Shown in pieces: positions 45,329 through 60,825 of a DNA stretch of 64,000 nt. Below the pieces are notes generated by a model. It had not been told where the DNA came from. It searched no databases and saw only the letters and a list, made by a program, of their open reading frames with translations. Source of the DNA: Dioscorea cayenensis subsp. rotundata (lineage: Eukaryota > Streptophyta > Magnoliopsida > Dioscoreales > Dioscoreaceae); NCBI RefSeq assembly GCF_009730915.1, contig NC_052474.1, positions 5,305,501-5,369,500 on the forward strand, written 5' to 3'. The position numbers and the translations under genes are program-made. Numbering within the stretch: position 1 is the first letter of the stretch; each line of letters starts with the position of its first letter.

Positions 45329-46538
45329 TGGAAAAAAAAAATAACAAGGTGTGCTAAGGTGATGATAAGATCTGCTCTTTGTGACCTCTAGTTTGAATGC
45401 AGTTTAGTTAGAGTTATGTGTTGATTTATAATATAATAATCACTTTCCTAGAGACTTTCCTTCATAGTGGAATGAAACCAAAGAAATTTCTAGGATGATA
45501 GATTAGTTCAATTCTTTCTCTTAATATGGACAAAACTTGTGGACTGGGTTGGGTGACTCTGCAAGTCTTCTTCTAATTGGGTCAAGTAAACCTTTGAAAG
45601 TTCTTTGATCTTTTAGAGCAGCAATTGTGCGTGTGCCCGTGAGGTGGGACGTTGATGTCCTTCTTCCTTGAATTTTCAATTTTATATAAACTTGCCTTTC
45701 TTGTCATATCCAATTGGGACTTCCATTTTGGATCTTTGTAAAAACGGAGACTCAGATAGGTTTTTTTTGGTGGTGGTTGTTTTTTCATGATCAATATAAT
45801 AGTTAATAACACGACACAGATCATAAATAAAATAAAACTAGAAAAAGTTGTTTTCTGTGGGATAGAATTTTATAAGGATGCAAAAGAAATGTAGGGACCA
45901 GGGAGACATACGTCCATTTTTTAATAGCTTTTGTTTGTCCCATTGATTTACTTACCACTTGCAAGTTGCAAGTCCTCATCTAGTTTCTTTAATATCTTAG
46001 TGCACTTTGTCTTCCATCGTATTCATGGCTGTCATTCATTCTATACCTCATGTCCATGAATCATAATTTTAGACTTTGTCCAGTGTTTGACGTGGCAAAA
46101 GGTTTCTCCTCTTCTTCTTCACTGTTACAAGCCCATAGAAAACATCAATATGTACTACTTACTCTTGACACTCTTAAATACAACATTTTTTTCATAAACA
46201 AACAACTGTACTTGTCTACTTCTTGTGTTTTCATTAATGTCTCCAAGAAGAAACCCAAAACGCTCTCTCAAATTAAACAATATAAACATATCACATTATC
46301 CATAATAATAACATTAATAATAAAAACAAAACAACTTACAAACATGTAAATATTTCTGTCTCAATATCATCAATGCCAATGGGTAAGTATGCCTGGCCAA
46401 CTTAAAAAACCAAACACAGGCACCATCCATCAAAATACATAATACATAATACATACAGAGCTCCAAAATAAAAATGAATAATAATAATAATAAATCAAAT
46501 AAACACCCCTTTTTTTTAATAATAATAAAAAATAAAAA
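45329..46538. other. Intergenic between WRKY and DUF761 genes
   Basis: This holds the upstream region of the WRKY gene and the downstream region of the DUF761-like gene. No coding sequence of its own is seen. A/T microsatellites lie near 46475-46530. Confidence 0.45.
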
Positions 46539-47840
46539 TTAGTTATTATCATCATCATCTAAAATGCCGCCCATCATCATCATCATCATGATCTCGTCCT
46601 GCTCGTTCTCTTCTTCCTTCTCTTTCTCCCGATGTTGTTTCTCTCTAATGGAGTTCATCTTCTCAAGCTTCAGGTTCGCCCGGAACCGCGCTATGAACAT
46701 GTCCGCCTTGTTGTTCACGTCTGGACTTGGCGGAGGGATCATTGGAGACGGAAGGGTCTGGGTCCTCCGCGGCGGGGTCATCGGCGGTGGTGGCGGAGGA
46801 GGTGGAGGCAATGTACCCGGATGGATGATTTGATCTCGCTTCTTGTGTGGTTTCTTTGATCTCTCAGTCATTGGTGGCGGAGGCGGTGGAGGAGGTGGTG
46901 CCGGAGATGGGAACGAGTGGACCTTCTTCTTGGTGGATGATTTCTTGTGGGAGAAGAACTGAGCGAGAGTGAAAGATGGCGGAGGCGGCGGAGGTGGAGG
47001 AGGAGGAGGTGCCGGCGGAGGTGTGGCGGTGTTTTGGGTTTCTTCGTGGGTTTTCTTCGATTTTCTCCCTTTTTTCTTGTTTTTCTGGTAGAACGACGCC
47101 AACTTGTTGGCGAAGTCCTTGGCTCCGACGGAGCTCTTTTTGTGGAGCTTTGGGGGTGGAGGAGGTGGCGGCGGCGCCGGTGATGGTGGTGGAAAGGGTT
47201 TCTCGATCTCGACCGCAACCTCGATCTCCTCTTCAACCTTCTTCTCCTCGTCTGGCTTCATCTTCGGAACCTTCTCGATGTTCCGTCTCCTCGGTCGCCG
47301 CTGTGACGGCGGAGGAGGTGGAGGTGGCGGTGGCGGGGGAGGCGCCGGCGCTGCAGATCTCGGCGGTGACGGCGGAGGAGAAGGATCACTACGGCGGAGA
47401 ACAACGGTATCAACGGGGATTGTCTTGAAATCCGAATCCCGAGGAGAGGTAGCCCATCCGGATCGACGGCTACGATAGATCTCAAAGTCATCGGCAAAGC
47501 GCCAGGTGTCCCCCAACGCCGTCTCTTGCCGGAGATCCGGGTAAGAGCTACTACTCCTCATTCGACGAATCCCAACCGTCTGATTCATACCCAATGGTTC
47601 CTGAGCAGGATACCAGTCTTGGGATCGGTGTGTAGGTGTTGTTGTCTTCTCCGCAGCCTCATCTCCACCGTTGGTGTTCTTGCTAAGAATCCCACACAAG
47701 ATTGCGCACAGAACCAAAACGAAGTTGAGCGCATCCCAGCCGTTCTTCAGCTTAAAGCTGGACGCTTTAAGATTCGGGATGAATAGAAGCAATAGAAACG
47801 AGAACAGGAGAACCAACAGCCATGGCTTCATCGTTTCCAA
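46539..47840 (-). CDS. Proline-rich membrane-anchored protein with DUF761-like C-terminus
   Basis: The single-exon ORF of 433 aa starts METMKPWLL. Two hydrophobic segments lie near the N-terminus (LLVLLFSFLLLLFIP, about 8-22, and LNFVLVLCAILCGILS, about 38-53), so it is probably anchored in a membrane. The middle has at least five polyproline runs, 8 to 12 prolines each, broken by basic patches (RRPRRRNIEK, KKNKKKGRKSKK). The C-terminal DVNNKADMFIARFRANLKLEKM fits the DUF761 signature (…A-x-x-F-I-x-x-F-x-x-x-L-x-L-x-x). The protein ends in poly-Met and acidic runs. Plant DUF761 proteins are of largely unknown function; some respond to pathogens. The high GC of the proline runs makes long mirror ORFs on the other strand. 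Confidence 0.85.
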   Translation of the reverse strand: METMKPWLLVLLFSFLLLLFIPNLKASSFKLKNGWDALNFVLVLCAILCGILSKNTNGGDEAAEKTTTPTHRSQDWYPAQEPLGMNQTVGIRRMRSSSSYPDLRQETALGDTWRFADDFEIYRSRRSGWATSPRDSDFKTIPVDTVVLRRSDPSPPPSPPRSAAPAPPPPPPPPPPPPSQRRPRRRNIEKVPKMKPDEEKKVEEEIEVAVEIEKPFPPPSPAPPPPPPPPKLHKKSSVGAKDFANKLASFYQKNKKKGRKSKKTHEETQNTATPPPAPPPPPPPPPPPSFTLAQFFSHKKSSTKKKVHSFPSPAPPPPPPPPPMTERSKKPHKKRDQIIHPGTLPPPPPPPPPMTPPRRTQTLPSPMIPPPSPDVNNKADMFIARFRANLKLEKMNSIREKQHREKEKEEENEQDEIMMMMMMGGILDDDDNN

Positions 47841-48188
47841 AAAGAAGAAGAAGAAGAAGAAGCGGATAAAGTGTGAGAAGTGGTAATATTGCTTTGGATT
47901 TCTTGCTCTCTTTTTCTCTTTCTCTGTTTCTATTTCTATCTCTTTAGATTATATATATATATTATGTTGGTTGGTGTAGTGGGAGGGACATGATTAGCTA
48001 TCATTTGGTAGTAGACTAAAACTTTCTTTGTTGAAGGGATAGCGCGTCACGTGGCTTTAAATTTAGATTGGCAAGGTTTAGGGACCAGTTAATCGTTGGG
48101 GTTTCGCTATGCTTATCATGATTGTGACAGCACCAAAGTTGATGACTTTATCATGTCTTTTCTTATTTATTTATGGGATTATTTTTTA

Positions 48189-48223
<35 letters not shown>

Positions 48224-48319
48224 TTTAGTCAGGAGTTTGTGATCATTAGAAGTCTTTTTGAAGTTGTGTTTTAGTGTCATTGATCAATAACCTTTGGCTG
48301 CTATATGTTGTTGTTTTGA

Positions 48320-48620
48320 TCACAATTCTTGATTTTGAGATGAACGGTTGGAGCATTCTGAATTACAGATAACAACAATTAACTACAAGAAGTTTTGATA
48401 TTGTTTATTTATTCAATCACGCCTATTGATTTTGAGATGAATGGTTTGATCACGTCATTAGCAATAATTGGCTATAGATAATTACAAGAAGTTTGATTAT
48501 GAGGTTTTGTCATTTGATTACAAACATTGGTTTTGAGATGACTGGTTTGTTCACTCTGTCAACAAGTAATAGTTGTTTGTAAAATTTTTTATGAATAGTT
48601 GGTTCACATTATCACCAGGA
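48320..48620. repeat. Degenerate tandem repeat, unit about 100 bp
   Basis: The core tgattttgagatgaacggtt recurs, with changes, at about 48330, 48427 and 48528. Similar text follows (ataattacaagaagtttgat). Three old copies. Confidence 0.7.
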
Positions 48621-50159
48621 AAAGTGATTATACATGTTTACCACAAGTTTGTGTAATGAGGTTAAAGTCAATAAATAATTTTTGAGTCCTATTTCAAAAG
48701 TTTTATTTTTTTTTGATAAAATGTGTGCACATGTGTATGAAAAGAAATTGTAGTAGGTTTCAACAGGTGGTGGTTAAAAAGCCTTTTGAAGCTCCGGAGC
48801 TTGTGGATATTGATTAATTTGATTGATTGAATTTGAAATGGTGCTAAATTGATTCCTGGAATAAAATAAGTAAAGGTTGGGATTGATGGCTACCAGTGCT
48901 GTCGTGTCGTCTAATTTTTCACACAAGTTAAAAGGGATTGGTGGAATAGTGACAAGAGGTAGGCCACACTGCACGCACACACAGCTAAAGAATTGATAGC
49001 AATAGTATTGCATGATTGATATAATTAGTTGTATTTATTTATATACCTGTTTATCTGTGTATACAAACACATAAGAGGTAGATTGATTGATTAATTTCCT
49101 ATCTGAGTATGATTTATAGATTTCATGATATTATAACTATCAATCTCATGATTTTTTATTTTTGGAATTTGCTATGGAATGTGATGTATTTCACACACTA
49201 CGTACACCTGTGAGTTTAATATTAGGAAAACTTTGACCTATAAAACATTAGAATTGTATTCAATAAAGTATGAATAGTAGTTAACATGAACCAAAACAAT
49301 TAGGAAGTTGATTTGGTCTCGTGTTTGGTTGTTCCTTAGAACGAGCATATTCCAGTGATATTATTTAATTCCTGAACAATGCTTTTATCTGAATGAGTTT
49401 ATCTGTACATGATTATGAATTATTTGTTGCATTCATTTCTTTGTTTTTTTTTTTAATTTAAACAAGAAAGAAGAAGTCTTTACTCTCAATCATTGGGTTT
49501 GGAAGTGCTGGTATGTGGAGATACATGGAAATGCACAGCATGAAGTTAGACAATTGATTGCATTGCTTTCTAGTCTTGGAAATCAAGCAAGAGGTGGGAA
49601 CACCACAAAGTCTTCCTTGTTTTCATGTCCACTTCACTCAAGGAAAACCTACTAATTTATTTAATATAGATCATGTCTTGTTGTCGCCTGTTACTTACTG
49701 ATGTACATTCTCCAGGAGAACCTGCATTTCTCTGTATTGTTGTTTATAACTTTGAAGTGTTTGTTAATTGTTATCATAAATACAAAGAGAGAGAGAGAGA
49801 GAGATTGATTGATATTAAGAACTGGAAATGAGGGGGGTAACATTAGAAAAACATGTAGTCTTAGGATTCCATTTTTAATTTTAAAATGCTTAGCGCTAAC
49901 AAACGCGTAGTTTATGAGGGGTTCCCTCAGCACGCATCCACCGACTGACAAGCCAACTGCCTCACCACCCTGGGGCAGGACATAACATGTTAGCTGGATT
50001 ATGACCCTTGAATCTTGATTTTTGGAGGGGTTAAGTTTTTGTTTTATTAATGGTCTAAATTTGGATAAATTTCATCTTCAGTAAATTACTTTTACATATT
50101 AAAGGCCCTTTTTTTTAAAATTTATTCGTTTATTTTTCTCCTACAATACTTTCTTCTTG

Positions 50160-50197
<38 letters not shown>

Positions 50198-50946
50198 GTC
50201 TCCTTGTAGTCCATGTAAAGATGCGTAGGTGACGAGTTCTGGGTATGGACAAAGAGGGAAGAGTTGGACCATGATATCACCAGCTTGTGTATCATACACA
50301 ATTGAAGATGTTTGATAGCTTTATCCCTAAAATCCGCATTAATTGCTGGAGTGTATTGGGCACAAAATACTTCTTCACCTTGCATTAATATATATGGGAT
50401 GGGAATCTATGAATGTTTTTCGTGTATCTTGGCAAAAAAATAAATAATAAATAATAAATAAATAAATAAAATAAAATAAAATTGTTTTTCATGTGAACTT
50501 TTCTAGCAGTTTTGCTACTTCAACGTGGCAAACTTTTTTGGTACTCATGCCTTGTCCTTGTTCTACGGTATGGTCTGTATCAACATTTGTTTATGGTATA
50601 ATATTTGAAGTAAACCGTGAGTAATTATTGAAAATCCATCAACATCAAGAAGACTTGTTCTTTGTGTTTTTGTGGGTAATTGATCACGTTTCTGTCACCA
50701 TTCACACTGATTAAAAATAGAGACGTGTTTCTGATAATTGATTTGGTTTTACAGTTAGATCACATGTAGGAGAAGCTAAAACCAGGGGGGCAAAAACAAG
50801 CCACTTGAGAGGTTCTCCGTCCAGCGAACAACTTGAAGATCAAAGATCAGATCCCATCACATCTTACTAAGACCCTCAACAATGGTTGGACACCAGTATT
50901 AAAAGTTACACGTTTGTCAAACCAACAGTAAAAATCCATACCCCTC

Positions 50947-50978
50947 AAGCAAAGCAAAGCAAAGCAAAGCAAAGCAAA
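50947..50978. repeat. Pentanucleotide microsatellite (AAAGC)n
   Basis: Five or six uninterrupted copies of the AAAGC unit lie just downstream of the KRR1 stop codon. Confidence 0.9.
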
Positions 50979-51016
50979 ACCAAGTGATAGCTCCTTGACT
51001 TTGAAGTGTACAAGCA

Positions 51017-55225
<4,209 letters not shown>

Positions 55226-55950
55226 GGATGCTCAAGGGTTAGTTAGGGCTCCGGCGAGTGGGCGGAGGACGGTGGTGTTCGGCGGCGGAGTTGCAAATTA
55301 GGGAAGCGAGGGAACGAAGATGGATAACGGATTCGGATTTGGAGTGGTATATAGCAAGAATCCGGATCCGATTCTGACTCTTATTTTCGAATACACCCCT
55401 GAAATCTAGTTTATTTACGAAATACTCTGTGAATTCTTTTAAATAGTTTTATATACGGAGTAGTTCATGTGAACCATGTGATCAATATGACTTTGAAATT
55501 TGATTGAATTGTGAAATTTCTATCTTTTCCTGCATGTTAACAAATTAATTTATGATTTATTTGTGATTTATTTATAAATATTTAGTGTTCACAACTTTAC
55601 CAAAAAGATGAAAAATTGAGTTTATGGTAACCTTCGATTTTGAAAAAATGTTCTTGTTTTAATAATATTGTGGTATAAAATTAGTTATGTGTATGCTTTA
55701 GAAATTTAATAAAACTTTGTTTTGAAAAAAAACCTTTGCAGCCAGTGGTTATATTTTTTATTAATGTATCTCCTGTTAGAGCAAATACAGGGGTTTTTTT
55801 AACAAATAATTGTTCTTTTTTTTTTACATATGGCATACTATTAGTATTTACAAGCATGTCTATCTTAGATTACATATAATCATATTTAGTAAAACAATGT
55901 TTTCAAAATCTTAAAATTAAGAATATATTTTTCTCAATCTAATCCAGTCC
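55226..55950. other. Intergenic: KRR1 promoter and HDAC 3' flank
   Basis: The first about 150 bases are GC-rich and probably form the KRR1 leader. The remainder is AT-rich, with no coding sequence. Confidence 0.5.
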
Positions 55951-57513
55951 TTAATTGAGTGAGAAAAGTTGTACGTCAACGCTTGCATCTGGTGGCCTCT
56001 CTTGAAATTGGACACTTGGAGCATGCTCAAGCTTTGATATATTGTCCAAAACTCTTGTTTTGATTTTCTCCAAACTATTAGTACTGTTTTTGTTCTCCAG
56101 CGCCTTTATCGGTGGATCATGAAGAGTATAATGCGGTCCAAAATATGCATAGAACTCGTTGCTAGGAAGATCATTCTGTAGCTCAACTCCAACAGCAACT
56201 GCAGTCTGTATTTATCATGAACATATATAGTAAAACAAAATTCAATATTATATATATGACCAAAAAAGTATATATATACATATAATAATACTGTATATTT
56301 ATTTAGATCATGTTCCTTAATTAATTAATTAAGCCTGTTACTGAAATAACTAAATTAAATTAATTATAAAAGATAAAATAAGATAATATAATATATTAAG
56401 TAAGTACGTACCTCATAGGCCCAACATCTTGGAACGTTTCTGAGACAATAGCCACCACCACCAAGTAGCAAAAGAGGGAGATTGAAGGACCTGATGAAGT
56501 TGACACACTCAGCGTGACCTTTGATGGTGAGGTTAAAGGAACCAAGTGGGTCTCTAGCCAAGGAATCAGCACCACACTGAAGGACCAGGGCCTCAGGCCG
56601 GTAAACCTCCATGACTTTGGAGATGATGGGTTTGAAGAGAGAATGGTATGTATGGTCAGTGATGCCCTCGTCCAGAGGAACGTTCACAGCGTGGTACTTT
56701 CCTTGGTCGGACCCGATGTGATTGATTAAACCGGTGTCATAAGGGAATATGCATCTTTGGTGGAAGGATACAGTCATCACCCTGTCCGTCTGGTAAAACG
56801 CTTCTTCTACACCGTCTCCGTGATGCACGTCTATATCCACGTACAACACCCTCTGCATGCATGCATGCATGTTTAATTCATTAATTTTAATTTTTCATGC
56901 AAATTAATTTCATGTAATCAATTTATAATTAAAAGATATATATATATATATATATATTAATTAATTAATAAACAGAACAGACCTGTCGATGCTTGAGGAG
57001 CTCGGTGATAGCAAGAACAGCGTCATTGACGTAGCAAAAGCCGGAGGCGGCTGAGCACTTGGCATGGTGGAGACCGCCGGACCAGTTGATGGCGATATCG
57101 GAGCTGCCTTCATTGAGTCTTGCAGCAGCAGAGAGGGATCCGCCGGTGTAGCTGGTGCAGTAGTCGTAGAGGCCATCAAAAACAGGACAATCATTGCTAT
57201 TAACGTAGTAAATCTTGCAGAGGCCGGCCAACTCTTTGGCATTGTCCGGCGTGATGCGTTTCAAGAAACTGATGTATTCGTCGGAGTGGAACTGGAGAAG
57301 GTCGTGGGAGGTGGCCTTAATGGGTTTGAAGACTTGCATATTGTCTAAGACGCGGTATTTAAGGAGTAGATCGTGAGTCATGGCAATCCGAAGAGGTTTC
57401 ATAGAATGACCGGAGCCGTAGTGGTAGTTGCCGATCAAAGGGTCGTAGTAGTAGGACACTTTTCTCTTCTTTCCATCAGCGCCAGAAGGCAGTGAGTTCC
57501 CGCCGGTCTCCAT
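55951..57513 (-). CDS. RPD3-type class I histone deacetylase (HDA6/HDA19-like), short C-terminus
   Basis: Three exons (57513-56983, 56852-56412, 56205-55951) give 408 aa. The protein removes acetyl groups from histone tails in the nucleus. The catalytic domain shows [20 protein letters not shown], then [19 protein letters not shown] (zinc ligands D185 and H187), LQCGADSL (zinc ligand D273) and [14 protein letters not shown] with catalytic Y312. The loop usually reading HKxGxxFPGTG is changed here to [11 protein letters not shown]. The third exon follows HDA6 ([40 protein letters not shown]) but stops soon after, at FSLN. The acidic tail of about 60 or more residues in HDA6/HDA19 is therefore missing. 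I chose METGG as the start; an in-frame ATG 27 bases upstream lies in a TA repeat. Confidence 0.9.
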
Positions 57514-59039
57514 AATATTATATATATATATATATATCACGTATTATACCCACTCTTTCTTCTTCTTCTTTTTCTTCTTTCCCTTTCTCTTGAATCTCTT
57601 CTTCTGGTCGTGTGTGTGTGTCTATATATATATATATAGATGTATATGAGAGAGTCCTAATCCGATTAAAAAAAGGAAAGTCACAACTGTTATTTTTTAT
57701 TTTTTTATCTTCTTACTATATATATATATATATATATAAATATATCAGAGTCCTAATCCTATTAAAAAAAGCAAGTCACGTGTGGACTATCCACCTTTTC
57801 TGAAGTTTTGTTTATTTCAATTTTATATATATAAAAACAGAATCCGATTAGGATATAGTAACAGAGAGTTAATTATCCTAATCCTAATCGGATTAGGATA
57901 TATATATATATATGTTTATGTATATTTATATATATGTAGGGAGGGAGACAGAAGCTCGTGAGTTTATTTAATTATTTTTGATCAAAATTGAATTCTGCTT
58001 TATTTATGAAAGAATAATCAAAGAAAAAAGAAATATTAAGCAAGTTCATTAAAAAATAGTTTTTGGGTGGTTTTGAAAAATTGTGTTTTCTTTTTCTATT
58101 TTGAACATATGATAATAGGTGATAAGTGTCCACCAGTTACATGTCTATATATTAGTTAATAATGCAAATTTATCTTGTATATAAACCAAAAAAAGAAATT
58201 ACATAAATTGGTGTAGGGATTTGATAACAAAATTTAATAATAAATAAAGTTTTTCCCAATCAATTACAACCAAAATTTGGCCACATACCGTAAATGCGAG
58301 TATTAAATTCCTAAAATCTTTTTTAGGAGATGAGTGTGACCTTGATATTGGTCCGATCACTGTCACTGACCAGCATAGTCTAATCATATCTGTTGTTTCT
58401 TCTTGTCATATCCATCTCCACTAGATTCTTATTTTGTTCTTATTACTCCCTGTTTTGTCTTATACCTGTTATATATATTATATATATATTAACTCCTTAT
58501 AATCTTTTTTAGTTCTAATACATCCCCCTCCATTGATGATAAAACACATACACTAATAAAGATCAGATCAGGACAACTGTTTATCAGACACTAAAATAAT
58601 TTGGTAGGGACTTGTTTTTGTTATTAAAAAATAAGTGTCCTTCATGATGGATCACAGCTACTTCCCACTAAACAATATGTTTTTCCTACAGTTAGTGATG
58701 TTTCATTATAAGACAACAACTTATGAAATGTCCCTTCAATCCCTGCTGCTTTATTATTTTCACATGAAAAAATTTCACTTCCCGCTATTTTTTTAAAACA
58801 AAGTTTTGTAAAAATAATCCAAATTTATTTTAATAAATGATTTAACATTTATCAATGACCAAATTATAAAATTATTCTAATAAATAAACAAGTAGAGTGA
58901 TACACTGAATGTGGTATGAAACCTGGTTTTTTTTTTTTTTGTTTTTTGGTCTTATTTGGAAGGAGAGGTAAATAAATAAAGAAAGAAACAAATCATACAA
59001 TCCTCACCGTCCATCAACCAGGTCACAATCGCGAGGATC
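57514..59039. other. Intergenic: HDAC promoter and CDA 3' flank, repetitive
   Basis: TA microsatellites are frequent. The motif agtcctaatccgattaaaaa occurs near 57653 and again, altered, near 57747, as a duplicated segment of about 95 bp. A nearby palindrome, tcctaatcggattagga, lies at about 57881-57897. No coding sequence is seen. Confidence 0.55.
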
Positions 59040-59963
59040 TCAAAGCTCATCGGCATCGGATGTGCGGTAGTGATAAACTCGGAGGCGAGCTTTGGGAGCG
59101 ATGGCGGCGAGAAGGAGTCTCGCAGTGCCCTCTTGCGAAACTAGGGCATCCTCCTTCTCCACCAGTGCGGCCTCCTCGATCTCCTCCCAATCGCCGCCGC
59201 CAGCCATCACGAACGCCACCATCGCCGCTGCCGTCGGTCCCATCCCCGGATTATACGCTGCCGACTCTGCGTACGCCCCGCCGGCTACCCTCCCTTCTCT
59301 GTCCACCACGGCGAAACCCGCTGGGCATCCGGTGTACGGAGCGTGCGCCTCTCTCGCCCCCTTCTCCGCCGCGAGTCTCACATTCCTCGCAGCCCCACCG
59401 ATTTCATCGCACATCTCGATCATCTCGAAATGGTTATCGTGAGGTTCGAGGAGGAGTGGGACGTCATCACGGAGTAGATCAGGGGGGCCGAAGGGTTCGG
59501 GGAGGAAGGAGGACAGCGGGCGGAACTCGGATCCGGATTCCGATCCAGTGATAAGGATCTCAATCTCAGAAGCGTTGCGGATCTCTTGCATGAACTGGCG
59601 ACAATGGCCGCAGGGCGCTGCGGAGACGGCGATGCAGCGGATGCGTCTCTCCTTGTGTGAGATGGCGTTGGTGATCAGGAACTGCTCGGCATGGACCGAG
59701 TGGTGAAGCGGCAGCCCCGGGAACTCGAGATTCACGCCGAGATAGATCCGGCCACTCTCTCCCAACCCGACGGCGCCGACGTGGAATCTCGAGATGGGTG
59801 TCCTGGCCATCTTCTTCGCCGCTGGTACCAGCGTTGGCAAGAGCTCCATCACCGACGAGAGCCCGAGCTCCTTCATCATCTCATCCACCTCCGATGGCTC
59901 GATCACGAAGCGCCACGGAGCTTCATTCTCAGCCGTCGATCTGGTGATGATCATCGTCTCCAT
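59040..59963 (-). CDS. CDA1: Cytidine deaminase
   Basis: The single-exon ORF of 307 aa is the usual length for the plant two-domain enzyme, which converts cytidine to uridine in pyrimidine salvage. The N-terminal domain has the zinc site: HAE (91-93, with the catalytic Glu) and PCGHC (117-121), in the contexts LHHSVHAEQFLITNA and VSAAPCGHCRQFMQEI. A second, catalytically degenerate half follows (about 170-300) with APYTGCPAGFAVVDREGRV and GAYAESAAYNPGMGP. The HAE/PCxxC ligands are absent there, as is typical of this family. GC content is high compared with the flanks. Mirror ORFs on the plus strand across 59060-60048 come from that composition. Confidence 0.95.
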   Translation of the reverse strand: METMIITRSTAENEAPWRFVIEPSEVDEMMKELGLSSVMELLPTLVPAAKKMARTPISRFHVGAVGLGESGRIYLGVNLEFPGLPLHHSVHAEQFLITNAISHKERRIRCIAVSAAPCGHCRQFMQEIRNASEIEILITGSESGSEFRPLSSFLPEPFGPPDLLRDDVPLLLEPHDNHFEMIEMCDEIGGAARNVRLAAEKGAREAHAPYTGCPAGFAVVDREGRVAGGAYAESAAYNPGMGPTAAAMVAFVMAGGGDWEEIEEAALVEKEDALVSQEGTARLLLAAIAPKARLRVYHYRTSDADEL

Positions 59964-60825
59964 TATTATTGTCTTTCTTCTTTCTCTCTTATTTTTGATA
60001 AGAATTGGGAGGGAGGGAGAGAGGGAGAGGGAGGGAGGGGTTATTTAAAGGTTTTGATTAAATTTATTGTTTAATTAATTGATTATATTTTAAATATATA
60101 TATATATATATATATGGGAACAGGGGGTTAGTTACAAGGCTAATCACACAAAGGATAAAAACACTGGGCAAACTTCCCACATGCGTGATGGATTGGTGTA
60201 TTATTAAAAATTCAAATTAACTAAACATAAAAAATTATTTGAATTAACTCAAATTGATCATTAAATAACTAGTTAATTACGAACTCAATGCATTGGTCTT
60301 TTCTTAACAATTTCTTTAAGCTGGGGTAGGTGCTGTAGTGAAGGTTGGAAATTTCATGGCAATTTTATTAAATTTCCACCAAATTACAGGCAGGATTATG
60401 CTAAATGTTTATTGTTTATAACTTCTGAGTTCTGACGATGGCTAAACCATACATGTGATTTTAAGAGTCAACACAGAACGTGAGAAATATGTCGTTGTTT
60501 CAATCTATTATTATATAAAGACATGATAGTGAAAAGAAGAAAGAAAGAAAGGAGTCCATGCAAGCAACGCACTTTCGTGTGGCTGCTTTGTCAGAACTTT
60601 ATCTTTTAGGTAAAGTAAAGCATCTTTTTGGCACACTAATTTCACTGTAAATCCAGATCGCTCCAAAGTCTAATGTGCTTTTTATTTGTTTGATTTATTC
60701 ATGTAGTAAGAGGGAATTTCAATTTGTGTAAACAAGTTTGCAAGTAGAAGATAATTCCCAAAATACTGGCATCTAAAGAACAAAAATCAATCACAGTAAA
60801 CTAAAAATCCAGCTGCCCTACAAGT
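59964..60825. other. Intergenic: CDA promoter and PABP 3' flank
   Basis: A GA-rich leader of CDA (about 59964-60045) is followed by a TA repeat (60094-60114) and AT-rich DNA. No gene is seen. Confidence 0.5.

Larger units (their letters stand above)
47841..51016. other. Intergenic region with degenerate repeats
   Basis: About 3.2 kb between the DUF761-like gene and KRR1. It contains TTA microsatellites (48197-48220 and 50161-50197), a GA run (49786-49804), a degenerate 100-bp repeat (48320-48620) and a GC-richer patch at about 49890-49990 that I cannot explain. An AAAGC pentanucleotide repeat (50947-50978) lies in the probable KRR1 3' UTR. No gene is recognised. Confidence 0.5.

Noticed and set aside
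46564-47478. Long plus-strand ORFs rich in Gly, Arg and Val opposite the proline-rich gene
   Set aside because: They are the mirror image of GC-rich polyproline codons. The minus-strand frame has a plausible start, membrane segments and a DUF761-like end.
48197-50197. Regularly repeated motifs considered as a CRISPR-like array or satellite
   Set aside because: They are trinucleotide microsatellites and three degenerate 100-bp repeats. CRISPR does not apply to a plant nuclear genome.
59060-60048. Plus-strand ORFs opposite the cytidine deaminase
   Set aside because: These are composition shadows of a GC-rich single-exon gene, with no recognisable domain.
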